Assembly: GCA_900088475.1 (NCBI GenBank)
Contig: FLMG01000972.1
Location: 42,917 to 73,182, forward strand
Origin: Hyphochytrium catenoides
Taxonomy: Eukaryota > Sar > Hyphochytriomycetes > Hyphochytriales > Hyphochytriaceae
Length of the DNA: 30,266 nt
Direction of reading: 5' to 3'
Below are positions 10,501 through 19,485 of the stretch, piece by piece. The notes below the pieces were generated by a model, which saw nothing but the letters and a program-made list of their open reading frames with translations, made no database searches and was not told where the DNA came from. Position numbers and translations under genes: made by a program. Numbering within the stretch: position 1 is the stretch's first letter; every line of letters starts with the position of its first letter.

Positions 10501-12232
10501 AAGAAATATGGATGTAAGCCAACCCCTTCCATTTTATCAAATAGCGCTCAAACGGCTCGCCATCATCACGATCCCCCTCGGCCGTACCCGTTTCCTTCCC
10601 CTCGTCTCCCAAGACAGTGCCATCTTTTACATATTTTGTATTCATGGCTTGCATCAGCTTTGTCCAGGACTAGATGAGAAGCAGGTAGAGGATACAGAGG
10701 GTCAACGATAGGGTCGGGTCCCATTCACATCGATGGCGCAAAACTCACCGCCTTGTCATGCTTCTCCCATCCTAACACTCTATCGATGACTAGGTCTCCG
10801 ACATCTCCATCAGAACTCTCCTCAGTCTCTTCGTCCTCAGAGGAGGTTTGGGGTTTAGATCTCCTTTTGGCAGATGAAGTGCTCGTTCGTTCAGTTCTTG
10901 CTCTCTTTGGCTGGTTCTTCTGTACAGTGTCTGACTCTGGGCTGGAGGAAGAGCCGGCCCCTCCGGATTCCGAGAACAAACCATCAAGGCCAAGCTCCGC
11001 TCCGGANNNNNNNNNNNNNNNNNNNNNNNNNNNNNNNNNNNNNNNNNNNNNNNNNNNNNNNNNNGGTCGGCCTGCTGTCGAAGAACCTTCGTCCTCGTCA
11101 TCACTTTCCTTCCCCCGGAAAGAGGAACGCTGCATCATACGAGTCCATGAGCTAAGTGCAGAAAGATCTAGGGCTAAGTCATTAAATACCTTCTTCCATG
11201 ATGGGGCCTTTTCTGGGCCTGCTTTGACCCCGAGAAACAGAGCAATATGCGTGGTACCAATATATAGGCGGCTGTGAGGCGACAATACTCTAGCTGTAAA
11301 AGAAAGGCGTCAACTACCTTGCTTACTGTTTCTCTGGCCCTTGGAGTCCTTGCAACATTCGTCGCAGAACCAATCTCCTCTAGGAATGGACTTCAGTGGC
11401 GGGACGAGGCAACTCATATGAAAGGGTCGGTTGCAACCATCGCAGAGAAGCATGCGCATGGGCTCATCGTTGACATCGCAAATAGCACAGGGGTCGTCGT
11501 CAAGGTCCTCATCTTCCTCGTAGTCTTCGTCCTCTTGCTGGTCCTCTTCACTCTCACTGGCAACAACTTTTCTACTTTTGCGGGCTCTCTCTCTGGGATG
11601 CCGCTCGAGTGCAGGCGTTGAAGACGTCAAAGGTTTACGTCCTGAAGATGAGGAGCGCCGTGACGGTCGGCGCTGAAGCGATGTCGCTGTGGACGCATTT
11701 CAAAAAGATCAGCAAGTCCCTTTACTAGCACGAAAGAGTTTTACAGGGCTGTCCATAGCTTACCGGAAGCCTCAGAGACCTTAGAAACCGTCTTGTCGGT
11801 CGAATGCCTCATTTCCAACACAGATACTAGTAAGGGCAAAGGGTGAAGATCAGGATGTGGAGTGATATGCGTGTCACGATAACAGTTGCTTACCCTGGTC
11901 TCTGCTGGCCGGCTGACTTCTCTCCGTCCGTCGAGGTCTGTTGGTCATGGTAGGTAGCTGCAACATCGGGGCTGAAGACGTCGGAGAAGGTAAAGATCCA
12001 ATCATCTCGCAATAAGTAGAGAAGCAGCTTAGAAAGGCACTTTTACATACATGTGAATGGGCCATCCGCATCGTCAAACAATGCCTCTTCGGAAGACGAC
12101 GACTGGGAAAGGAAAGCTTCACCCTCAGACTGCGAATTGAAAGTCAGTGCTGAGCTAGTCGTGTTGAACGTAAAGCATTCTTACGTCGGAGAGCTCCCTG
12201 TATGATAACCGTGGCCGCTTACGCCTGTTCAT
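4501..12232 (-). CDS. CHD: CHD-family chromatin remodelling ATPase with PHD finger and C-terminal PIP box and SIM
   Basis: Seventeen exons with consistent phases: 12185-12232, 12051-12129, 11894-11971, 11764-11826, 11327-11686, 10749-11218 (holds the N gap), 10430-10669, 10254-10326, 7934-10050, 6910-7829, 6296-6704, 5908-6153, 5582-5713, 5347-5472, 5116-5199, 4651-4993, 4501-4583; about 1,956 aa. Domains in order: acidic/basic disordered N-terminus; PHD finger, C4HC3 (C156, C159, C171, C174, H179, C182, C197, C200); tandem chromodomains (RYLIKWKGLAYIHISWE and FYVKWKGLGYDECTWE); SNF2 ATPase with GLGKT at 577-581, DEAH at 684-687, TGTPLQNN and the RCHRIGQTKPV motif. After it come blocks resembling CHD6-9 (LRNGAYDIF, FCEATIDQILQQQ, LDDPKFWEKV, YGYGRWEKI, SWWDVGRDDIQLMKAIDTYGW) and a late HGYGEWESILRD element. 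The tail has a PIP box and a SIM, listed separately. It is a nuclear nucleosome remodeller. The start is the least certain part: an upstream ATG near 12449 (MGRILSFD) could belong to an extra exon. In 10749-11218 a 60-nt in-frame GT-AG segment might be spliced out. Confidence 0.93.
4504..4521 (-). other. SUMO-interacting motif (SIM) at the CHD C-terminus
   Basis: The last residues of the CHD protein read VVDEDIIVIDL then stop. A hydrophobic IIVI core directly preceded by acidic DED fits the SIM consensus ([VI]-x-[VI]-[VI] with flanking acidic residues). Binding is inferred from the motif only. Confidence 0.6.
4727..4750 (-). other. PCNA-interacting PIP box in the CHD tail
   Basis: Residues 1897-1904 read QGNIMDFF and match Q-x-x-[ILM]-x-x-[FY]-[FY] exactly. 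They are preceded by KKR and followed by QRR, the basic flanks common around PIP boxes. The motif sits in a low-complexity Ser/Gly/Lys-rich tail, where such motifs are usually accessible. Confidence 0.7.
7540..7602 (-). repeat. Three 21-bp in-frame repeats (EPVPMKP) in CHD
   Basis: Three tandem copies of a 21-bp unit (7540-7560, 7561-7581, 7582-7602), the last with one substitution, coding (EPVPMKP)x3 in the disordered linker after the ATPase. Near-identity at DNA level points to recent duplication or slippage. Confidence 0.95.
11007..11064. other. 58-N scaffold gap inside a CHD exon
   Basis: Run of 58 N within the exon linking the PHD finger to the first chromodomain. The flanks code for an acidic Ser-rich disordered segment (ESDDEDEGSSTAGR before, SGAELGLDGLFSESGG after). 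The frame continues across 58 N, so the gap size may be close to true, but the missing residues are unknown. Confidence 0.99.
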
Positions 12233-12675
12233 ATTTGCCGGCGCTAAACGTCTGCTGCAAGAAGGTGCGTTCAGGGAGAAGACGCTCCAAGAGCAAATCA
12301 GCTTTTCTTTGCCATATGACAGTCAAAGCAGTTCACCGGACTGCAAGATCTCTGCGCTCTTCGTCTGTGCTGAGCTCGGCTGGATTGAGAATGAGAACTG
12401 TCCGATGATGAGGAGGGAAGCTGGACACGGTCGAAGCTCAAAATGCGGCCCATTTCCGCAGTTTCTGTGGCGTTTCTCGCGGGCTTTTGGCGGCAAATTC
12501 AAACACAGTCTTTTACTTACAAGGAGAGCTCAGTTAATTTAGGTCACAATATCATTTCCTACGGAAGATTAGGTTGTAATTCCGGTAAATTTTGTCGTAT
12601 TCCGGTGATTCGGTAAGCGTTGACGATGCTCTTCTTCAGCCGTAAAACTTGCCTCCTGATGGAGTTTTGAGCTAA

Positions 12676-12766
12676 AAGAAGAAGAAGAAGAAAGAAGAAG
12701 AAGAAGAAGAAGATGATGAAGATGAAGATGGAGAAGAAGAAGAAAAAGAAGAAGAAGAAGAAGAGA
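12676..12766. repeat. (GAA/AAG)n purine tract
   Basis: Imperfect GAA/AAG/GAT trinucleotide run about 90 bp long, polypurine on the plus strand. Apparent Lys/Glu-rich or Leu-rich reading frames through it are compositional. Confidence 0.95.
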
Positions 12767-13048
12767 CAAGGGCTACAAAGCGAGCTCTGGACTTTTCAAC
12801 ACGTTCTCCTCCTCCTCCGCCATCATTATCATTATATCAAGAGATTTCTGATGAAGATCGTGATAGTTATTGGTGGTTCCCACTTCCTTTCCATGGCCTT
12901 ATGATAAATGTATATATAGCATTAAAGTAGTGGAAGATGATGATAGATAAGAAGGTCAGCATTGATGTCCGGTCGACTACTAGCGGTGGCGCTTTACGTC
13001 TTCATATCATCATCGAAAGAGGAGTCTCTTTCGTTATCCAAGAAAAAC

Positions 13049-13195
13049 CTAATAATGCGCTTCAGATCCGGAAGCGTAGTCCTTCCCTTCAGGACTTGGA
13101 CCCTTCTCTTGCTTGCCTTCAGGACTTGGACCCTTCTCTTGCTTGCCTGCCTGGTCGAGTTTGATGGTGGTCTTGGGGCTTTTCTTCTTCTTCTT
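13049..13195 (-). CDS. Possible 3' exon coding a Lys-rich tail with two 10-aa repeats
   Basis: Begins after a GTAG acceptor and runs 48 codons to TAG: KKKKKSPKTTIKLDQA, then (GKQEKGPSPE)x2, then GKDYASGSEAHY. The 30-bp DNA duplication here is exactly in frame. The composition suggests a disordered, charged C-terminus. No upstream exon, family or function recognised. The polypyrimidine tract before the acceptor is poor, so this may not be coding. Confidence 0.25.
   Translation of the reverse strand, partial: KKKKKSPKTTIKLDQAGKQEKGPSPEGKQEKGPSPEGKDYASGSEAHY
13086..13145. repeat. Two perfect 30-bp tandem copies
   Basis: Unit beginning CCTTCAGGACTTGGACCC, at 13086-13115 and 13116-13145, identical at every base. 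This indicates a recent duplication. Confidence 0.95.
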
Positions 13196-15088
13196 CTACC
13201 CCACCTACTACTCCCTCGCCAATTGTCAATGCTGAGAAACTCATCAACTACTATTATAAAGGATAATAGTCCTTCGTTCGTAGTAGCTCTTGTCTCTTTA
13301 TCTTTCTTCCATCTTCGGTCTCTTCTTCTTCTTGTGAGAGTAGTGGTTGACTCTATCTTCTTTTTCCATTTTTAATGCACTTGTTATGCAGCGCGACGGG
13401 CGATGTTACTGACGAGTGACTTTTCGACATTGTTCTCCCCCGGTAATATATGAACTGACAAAGAAGCTCCTCTCTCTCTGATTAAGAAACTTCGTTCAAT
13501 CAGGGGGTTGTTCTATTGAACTTCATGGCTTTACGTGCCGGAAGAGACCACAACTTCTAGCTAAAGAGTCGGCGGGCCGGGGAGGGCGGTCTCTGACGTG
13601 CTCTGCTTATGCCTTACTGTTGTTCTTCGTTCTGCTCCGGACCAAGCAAATAGAAAAACGAACCTTCATCATGGACTTATCTTTGCGTTGACAGTGTTGG
13701 CTGCTCAATAACGGAAGAGCAGCATTGGCTGGGATGGGGTGGACGAGGCCAACATCCTGATGAGACAAACAACCAACGGTCCGTCCAATGTGAGACGCAT
13801 GGTCCCCTCAAACAAGAAGCAACTAGCGGCGGCGGGGAAGGGGACCAATAATAATAGTAAAAGCAGTTGACTCACGTGGATCTGTGAATAGCTCTTGCCG
13901 CCTATTCATGGCCTGCTCCTGTGGTATCTCTAGAACAGACCCTGCCACCGACGCCCAGCGTTTCAGCAACCTCGGAGCTGCCGCCAGTGCCTACTTATTT
14001 CAAAGCTATTGTGTGGCCCATACCTTGGGTTCTTCGGACCAGATAGCGACATGACGGAACCAATGCAAGCGGCATCACTGAAGGGATAAAAAGGAGAGAA
14101 ACCTCTCATCAGTCAACGTTCTGGATCCCTATCTGCGGTGCTACGAATAGAGCGCGAACCTTGACAAGACTCAGGGATTACTCTCGTTGTTCGTCTCCTG
14201 CCCGACACCTGCAGCAGTTCATCAAGGCCACAAAATGTAGGCAACGCATGAAAGAAAGAAAAATGGGATCCTTGCAAGCTTTTCGCACCCTGGTTTGGCG
14301 TCTCAGTTGTCGGCCCATCTAGCTTCCTTCGCCTATCTAGCCCTCCTTATATATCGGGAGGATTTAACGTACGACGCCTCCTTCTTCTCTCGACACTTCC
14401 AGGCACTTTAGGCCACACGATACCGGACGGAGGCGCAAAAAGCTAGTCTTCTAGCGCCCTTGGTCCAGATTGCAGTCTTCTTCTTCTAGAGATCAGAGTC
14501 TCTTTCTATTTGATTGATAAGGAGAGAGAAGAAGTGCGTGCTTCTGGGACGACGGAGGAGTCCTCGGTCAGAGCTGTGTACGGCATGCAAAATACCGTCT
14601 CTATAAAGCGCGCCAAAACGCTGTGCCTCCTAAGTGATAGATGCTGTTCAACGCGCGCTGTCCGTCTCACAGGATGCAGCACACCAGGCAGCCAGCGGTA
14701 CGGCACACAGCTGCTGGTCGGCCGGCAAGCTGCTGTAGCTCCTGCTTATACTGCTTGGGAAACATCACTTGGCACTTGGCAGCGCTTCGTGAGAATCAGA
14801 ATAGGCGCCATGTTACTATGGAAAAAGTTTGCCTTTGTCTAACATAAACATGGTATTACTACTGCTAAATCTTGGTAACACCCACCACACCTCACTCTGA
14901 ATGACAAAGTTGTTTTAGAGTTTACAAAGGAGAAAGCTGGATCAGGTCCAGCAGGCATTGCGATGTCAGTCGGCGTCGTATGGGACAGAGGTTAGATCTC
15001 AACGCTCTCGCCGTCCGTATAGCGTGGTGTCGAACTGCAAGAGCAGGCTGACGTCTCCAATGGATCCAGGCTTGCCAGAAAGAACTAG

Positions 15089-15926
15089 ATGACGTCCAAT
15101 AGTTCTGATATTTTTGTGGGCGGGCTACCCGGGAAGGTACCGGATGGTCAACATCGGATTCTTGTTTTTAAAGTCTGATTAGGCTCTATCTAGGCCAAAG
15201 AGGAGGACGTCAAAGCGTACTTTGAGGAGCAGTACGGCCCTGTTGCATCATGCAGGATCGTCATCGACCGGGACACGGGGAGGTCAAAAGGGTGATGAAG
15301 TTGAAGCTGCTTCGTCTTGTTGTTACTGGGCTAGATGGCTAATGCAAAGAGTAGGTACGGCTTCATCACCTTCGTGGACCCAAGCAGCGCTCAGCTTGTG
15401 AAGAAGGAACAGAAGATAAACTTCATGGGCAAACTGGTACGGTACGCCTATTCGCTTTGCTTCTTTATATTCTTGAATTCCCCCGTTCATCCAAGCACTG
15501 ACCCAGATGCACTCTTTAACTCTTTGAGGTGACTGTGGCAGAGAGATCTATCAAACGAGGAGCAGCCGCAGGAGGTGCGTTCAAGCTTCTCCTACAAGTC
15601 CTACCGGCATGCTACTACTAGCCTATTTTGTTCATTTGTTACAAGGGGATGGCTATGCAGGTTCCAGCAATCCCTGTCTAACCTCTTTCATAGCAGGCAT
15701 ACATTTACCTAGAGCATCCTCACCAAGGCAAGGGGAAAGCAGCCTTCTTCCTACAAAGAAAGTGACACCAAAGAATCAAGTCAATACACCTGGAAGGCTG
15801 CCACGGGGTATAACGCAGGACCGTTTGACAGAGGATACAGAGCCCCTAATAGAGATCGAAGGGATTGCAGATAACGCTGATAAAGATGAAGCCTGCTGTG
15901 GACAAGCTCCAAGGTGCTCTGATTGA
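15089..15926 (+). CDS. Small single-RRM RNA-binding protein
   Basis: Five exons: 15089-15136, 15194-15291, 15355-15436, 15529-15574, 15697-15926; 167 aa. One RNA recognition motif: RNP2 is DIFVGGLP at residues 7-14, then KEEDVKAYFEEQYGPVASCR (helix 1 and strand 2), IVIDRDTGRSKG, then RNP1 KGYGFITF assembled across the exon 2/3 junction (GG joined to G-TAC-GGC). After the RRM, VTVAERSIKRGAAAGG leads into a polar tail. Acceptors are TAG, TAG, GAG and CAG; donors GTACCG, GTGATG, GTACGG and GTGCGT. The last exon (CATAGCAG acceptor, TGA stop) rests on phase only. A 15-nt Gly-rich micro-exon near 15643 is possible. Likely an hnRNP-like RNA binder, target unknown. Its stop is 39 bp from the stop of the convergent minus-strand gene. 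Confidence 0.8.
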
Positions 15927-15965
15927 TTTGGATGTCTTACTCCTGAGTGACATATGTATAGAGAA

Positions 15966-17083
15966 CTAAGCGTGTGGCTCCAGGATGGTGACATACGTAT
16001 ATCGAGACGAGCCCCTGCCAGTACCAGTCTCTTTTTCACGGAGGGTACGAGTAGCTGCGGATCGGATGAGGTTTCGAGAGACCCCCTTACCGGTTCCGGC
16101 AGCTTCAGTGATCGATGAAGTCATAAAACGACATAACGGGGCAAGTGCATACCGAGGTAAGTGAACAACTGTCAGGGAGTTTATGTTCGTCTCGGGCCTG
16201 ACAGGTTCTATCCGCAAGATACGCCGATAGCCGTCCCTCCGCCACTTGTCTACAACATGGCAGACGGACCAGAAGGCTGACTTCACTGAGTAAGGTCTAA
16301 GCAAGCTCTGTATGAGACATATAGAAGATCAAACAGAGGTGACAAATGTGGCACTACTTGTTCATTGACGGATGATGGGCACCTCCCTTGACACCCTCAC
16401 CAAGATCTTTCATGACATGCCCAGCTTTCCTTCCTTCGCAGTTCCTGAAAATCGCTCCGGATGCTTCTCTACCTTTCATTGTAAATAGACCGATGCTCAG
16501 AAGCGCTCATGCCTATGCTATCGTAGATGCTTCAACTCAAGTAACCTTTCGAAACCCTCTCACCGATGATGGTGGTACATTCCATTGATAGCATAAAGAA
16601 CCTCTACCTAGTAGTAGCGCTAACACTGTGGGCCTGTCCCTGCGCCTCAAAGCTCTCCTCTGGTCCTCATCAAGAAGTGTGCTCGACATTGTCTGCTTCA
16701 CTTGTGGGAGCAGGTCCTTCAGGCTGTGGAAGGGCTCACTAAGTTCATTGCTGCACTGGCTTCTAATGGCTTGCAGATTCTTGGCAAACCTAATGGAGAT
16801 GCCCAAGAGATGCTTTAACAATGGCGTGCTGTACAGATCCTGGACTCATGTCAATGGAACGTCTGATTTTGCCAATAGTGATGAATATTATTCTAGATAC
16901 CTATAACCTTAGGACCTTAAGGAGGTTGTTTCCCATGTTGAAGATGCACTTCATCACTGATCGAGAGTCAGGAGAGCTTGATGCTGAGAATCGGCCAACA
17001 AATGGCGCGACGCCCCGGATGAAAGAAAAGTCTAGAGCTTCAAGAGTAATAAGGCCAGACGATGTAATGATAGGTCCTAGCAT
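15966..17083 (-). CDS. Unrecognised five-exon protein, 267 aa
   Basis: Exons 16916-17083, 16608-16839, 16473-16512, 16401-16444, 15966-16285 (stop TAG). Phases run 0, 1, 2, 1 and agree at every junction, including two exons of only 40 and 44 nt with donors GTAGAG and GTGAGG. The first intron uses a weak GTCCTA donor. Starts MLGPIITSSGLITLEALDFS. Central block LLGISIRFAKNLQAIRSQCS...SLKDLLPQVKQTM looks helical. The C-terminal exon holds SAFWSVCHVVDKWRRDGYRR, PVRPETNINSLTVVHLPRY and the ending SRYTYVTILEPHA. The long uninterrupted last exon is the strongest part. The FWSVC...DGYRRILRI block vaguely recalls small alpha/beta nucleic-acid-binding folds such as Alba, but I do not claim it. The gene starts 140 bp from DGAT2, head to head. 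Confidence 0.55.
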
Positions 17084-17223
17084 AGGTTAAAGAACTGCTA
17101 GATGCCATCATCAGAGCCCGAAGGCCGCCATATTTAGACACCGTTTACTTCTTAGGCCAGGCCACGGAGTGGAGAGATCACGATAGACTCGGGGGGCCTT
17201 GTTGTTCCGCCCACTGCTTAAAG
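17084..17223. promoter_or_regulatory. 140-bp region between two divergent start codons
   Basis: Lies between the ATG of the unrecognised minus-strand gene (17083) and the DGAT2 ATG (17224), so it should act as a bidirectional promoter if both models hold. No clear TATA box. An AAGGCCGCCATATT element sits around 17120. No direct evidence of transcription start sites. Confidence 0.4.
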
Positions 17224-18756
17224 ATGGCACCAGACATCCAAGAGTGGACGGTCAAGGCATGGGGCCATGGGAGAGCTTCGTCTTTATATAGGCTTGCTAT
17301 GAGTACATGCAGTGCTGTTGCAGGCACGAAAGGTACTCCCGGCATCTTCAAGCTGACTTCCACGCCCAGCCTGACTGCAGAAGCTACTGTCTTCTTATCG
17401 GCTGCCATTGTGCAGGGATCCGTCTTCTGGATCCCTCTTCTGGCCTACTGGGTCTTCAGAGGGAGCAAGTCTTGGAAGCTCCAGATAGCCTTTGTTGCTG
17501 CATGCTTATACTTAACTTTTGCCCCGATTAAGGCTAGAGAATGGACAAGGTCCGCTTGGCTGTGGAAGAACTGGCTTGGTGAGCCCTCACTTTCATCATC
17601 GTCGCCGTGGTCCCGGTGATGCTTACTGTTTGACCTACACAGAGTATTTCGGATGGCCAGGAACAAAGACAATGCGAGTAGTGGGCAGAACAGACCTCCC
17701 AGGTAGTCCATACCTTTTCTGCTTCCTGCCGCACGGGTTATTCCCTTATGCTATGGCCATGGCCGGGGTGGAGCCTTTGTGGAGCACTGTTTTCAAGAAA
17801 GCACGGGTGGCGACCGTAAGTCTGCCATGTGATCCAGTCACCTTTGTACGGTCCGCCTTTGCTATAGCCAGCTAATCTCCATTCTTGCAATCCGTACATG
17901 TCCTTAGGCGAACGTGGTTCTGAGAGTCATGGTTGTGAGGCATCTTACGGTGAGAAGAGGCCACACCCGACCTGTTGCCAACCTTTCAAACTCCTCACGT
18001 AGCGCTCACTCTTAGAGAATAGTCTCCGATGCATTTCCGGCAACGAGGAAGGCGATAGGTAGGGAGCTTGCAGCTGGGAAGTCAGTGATCCTCTCTCCAG
18101 GAGGCATTGGCGAGGTGCGCCTTCTCTCCGTTAGCGAACGACTGACGAAAACGGATCTGGACCCTAACTCTACTGCCTACATCTTTTAGATGTTCCTGAC
18201 GGGTGCCAAGGATGAGGCCGTACTGCTGAATAATAGAAAGGGCTTTATCAAGCTGGCCATTGAGCACGGGGTAACTCTCTTTATCTAAACCGTTGTGGCA
18301 ATCCGTGATCCGAAGTCCTTCTTCTGATGCCCATTTAGGTACCACTGGTGCCTGTTTACGTCTTCGGAAACTCAAGGACCTTTGGCACTCCGTCCTTCAC
18401 TAAACAGCTGGAGTGGATATCTAGGGCGCTAAAGATCGCTATCGCAGTCCCGGTCGGCCGGTGGCTCCTGCCGGTAAGCCCACAGCGGATGTGTGAGCGC
18501 AGAAGAACCATTCGCGCAGAGGCTGCAGCCCAAACATTCTCACATTTGGTTGGCATGCCTCACCATCCCTTAGGTACCATTCAAGGTGCCACTCATGTAC
18601 GCGATTGGTGAGCCCATTGAGGTCGCATATAATCCCAATCCGTCCGAGGAAGAGGTCGCCAGAGTTCATCAGTTATTCAAGGATGCCGTCATCGCCTTGT
18701 TCGAAAAGTACAAGCAAATGTATGGTTGGGGCGATAGGAGACTGCAAATTCACTAG
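17224..18756 (+). CDS. DGAT2: Diacylglycerol O-acyltransferase type 2 (DGAT2 family)
   Basis: Seven exons: 17224-17578, 17643-17815, 17908-17949, 18016-18114, 18190-18270, 18339-18473, 18574-18756; 355 aa, normal length. The family transfers acyl from acyl-CoA to diacylglycerol (or a related acceptor) to make triacylglycerol at the ER and lipid droplets. Seen: an N-terminal hydrophobic segment (FWIPLLAYWVF and FVAACLYLTFAPI), EYFGWPG, the active-site block at residues 144-150 FCFLPHG, SPGGIGEMFLTGA formed across exons 4/5, the strongly conserved RKGFIKLAIEHG...PLVPVYVFG, and the C-terminal VPFKVPLMYAIGEPIEV with an amphipathic tail ending LFEKYKQMYGW. The family's usual HPHG (EPHS in plants) is LPHG here. 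Introns are only 60-100 nt, shorter than in most neighbours. Monoacylglycerol or wax-ester substrates cannot be excluded. Confidence 0.95.
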
Positions 18757-19485
18757 AGACGAGTGTATCCAATTACTTAGCCACATGTGTAGCGCTGGGA
18801 GAATAGACTTTCTATAGGCTCACATACAGCTCGGTCTCTCCCCAGTAACACCGGCCATTGTGCCTAAGATTTACCTGTATGACTATGATACTCTCATTCA
18901 ACTGTCAAACTTACTGCGGCCAAATAGCAAATAGGGCGTCTGCTCGTCATCAAACTCATTGTAGGTCGATGACGGTACTGAAGCACCCTGCAAGCCTTAA
19001 ACACGACCACACAGGTGCTCTGAGGGTTCAGTAGGAGATGCAAAGTAGTAATTGGCGTTGGGTCTGGAGTTGCGTCTGTTTGATGATAAACCAGTCAGGA
19101 AGAGGCTAGGGAAGCATCTTCTTCCGAGAGCCATGCCACGTGTGGTTCTCGCTTTTACGAATAAACAAAAAATGCGAGGGTGGTCAGAGCATTTGTCTTA
19201 ACCTCCGCCCTTCTACCTCGCAGTCTTTCCACAGAAAGGGAACTAGGAAGCTGGTTGTCCCTTGGTTAAGAGTCAAAGTAGCAGCATATGAACAAGCACA
19301 AGCATGCGGGCACCATTATGCATTAGTACCTTAGTAGGAATCTAATGTGCAATCGATCCAGGCTCTTGCCCAGCAGGGAGAACTCCCAGAGAAGAACTGC
19401 TTCAGTTGATATGACGCAATGAACAGACAGTCAAACGAGAATGCAGAAAGCAGTACGCGAAGCAGATCACGGCCTTTCCGCCACC
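18757..19485. other. Intergenic, convergent 3' ends
   Basis: Lies between the DGAT2 stop and the dehydrogenase stop and should contain both 3' untranslated regions. No open frame with family resemblance, repeat or RNA gene seen. Confidence 0.6.

Larger units (their letters stand above)
12233..15088. other. Gene-poor interval upstream of CHD
   Basis: About 2.9 kb with no confident gene. It holds the presumed CHD 5' region, a GAA/AAG repeat, a 30-bp tandem duplication and the Lys-rich candidate exon listed separately. Around 13700-13870 all plus-strand frames stay open for 35-45 codons, but with no family resemblance and no supported exon chain. I recognise no tRNA or other RNA gene. Confidence 0.5.

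Noticed and set aside
12962-13375. Plus-strand 137-codon Leu/Ser/Phe-rich frame
   Set aside because: Composition is the complement of AAG/GAA-rich DNA; the hydrophobic runs are compositional, and no membrane-protein family is recognised.
14506-14842. 110-codon plus-strand frame
   Set aside because: No family resemblance, no splice context, and overlapping open frames on both strands.
15985-16162. Plus-strand frame MVTYVYRDEPLPVP ending before GTAAGT
   Set aside because: Looks protein-like with a good donor, but no phase-compatible next exon stays open. The minus-strand frame over the same bases is longer and joins a five-exon chain in phase.
16628-16906. Plus-strand frames in 16628-16906
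   Set aside because: Antisense to exon 2 of the unrecognised minus-strand gene, with no phase-consistent partners.
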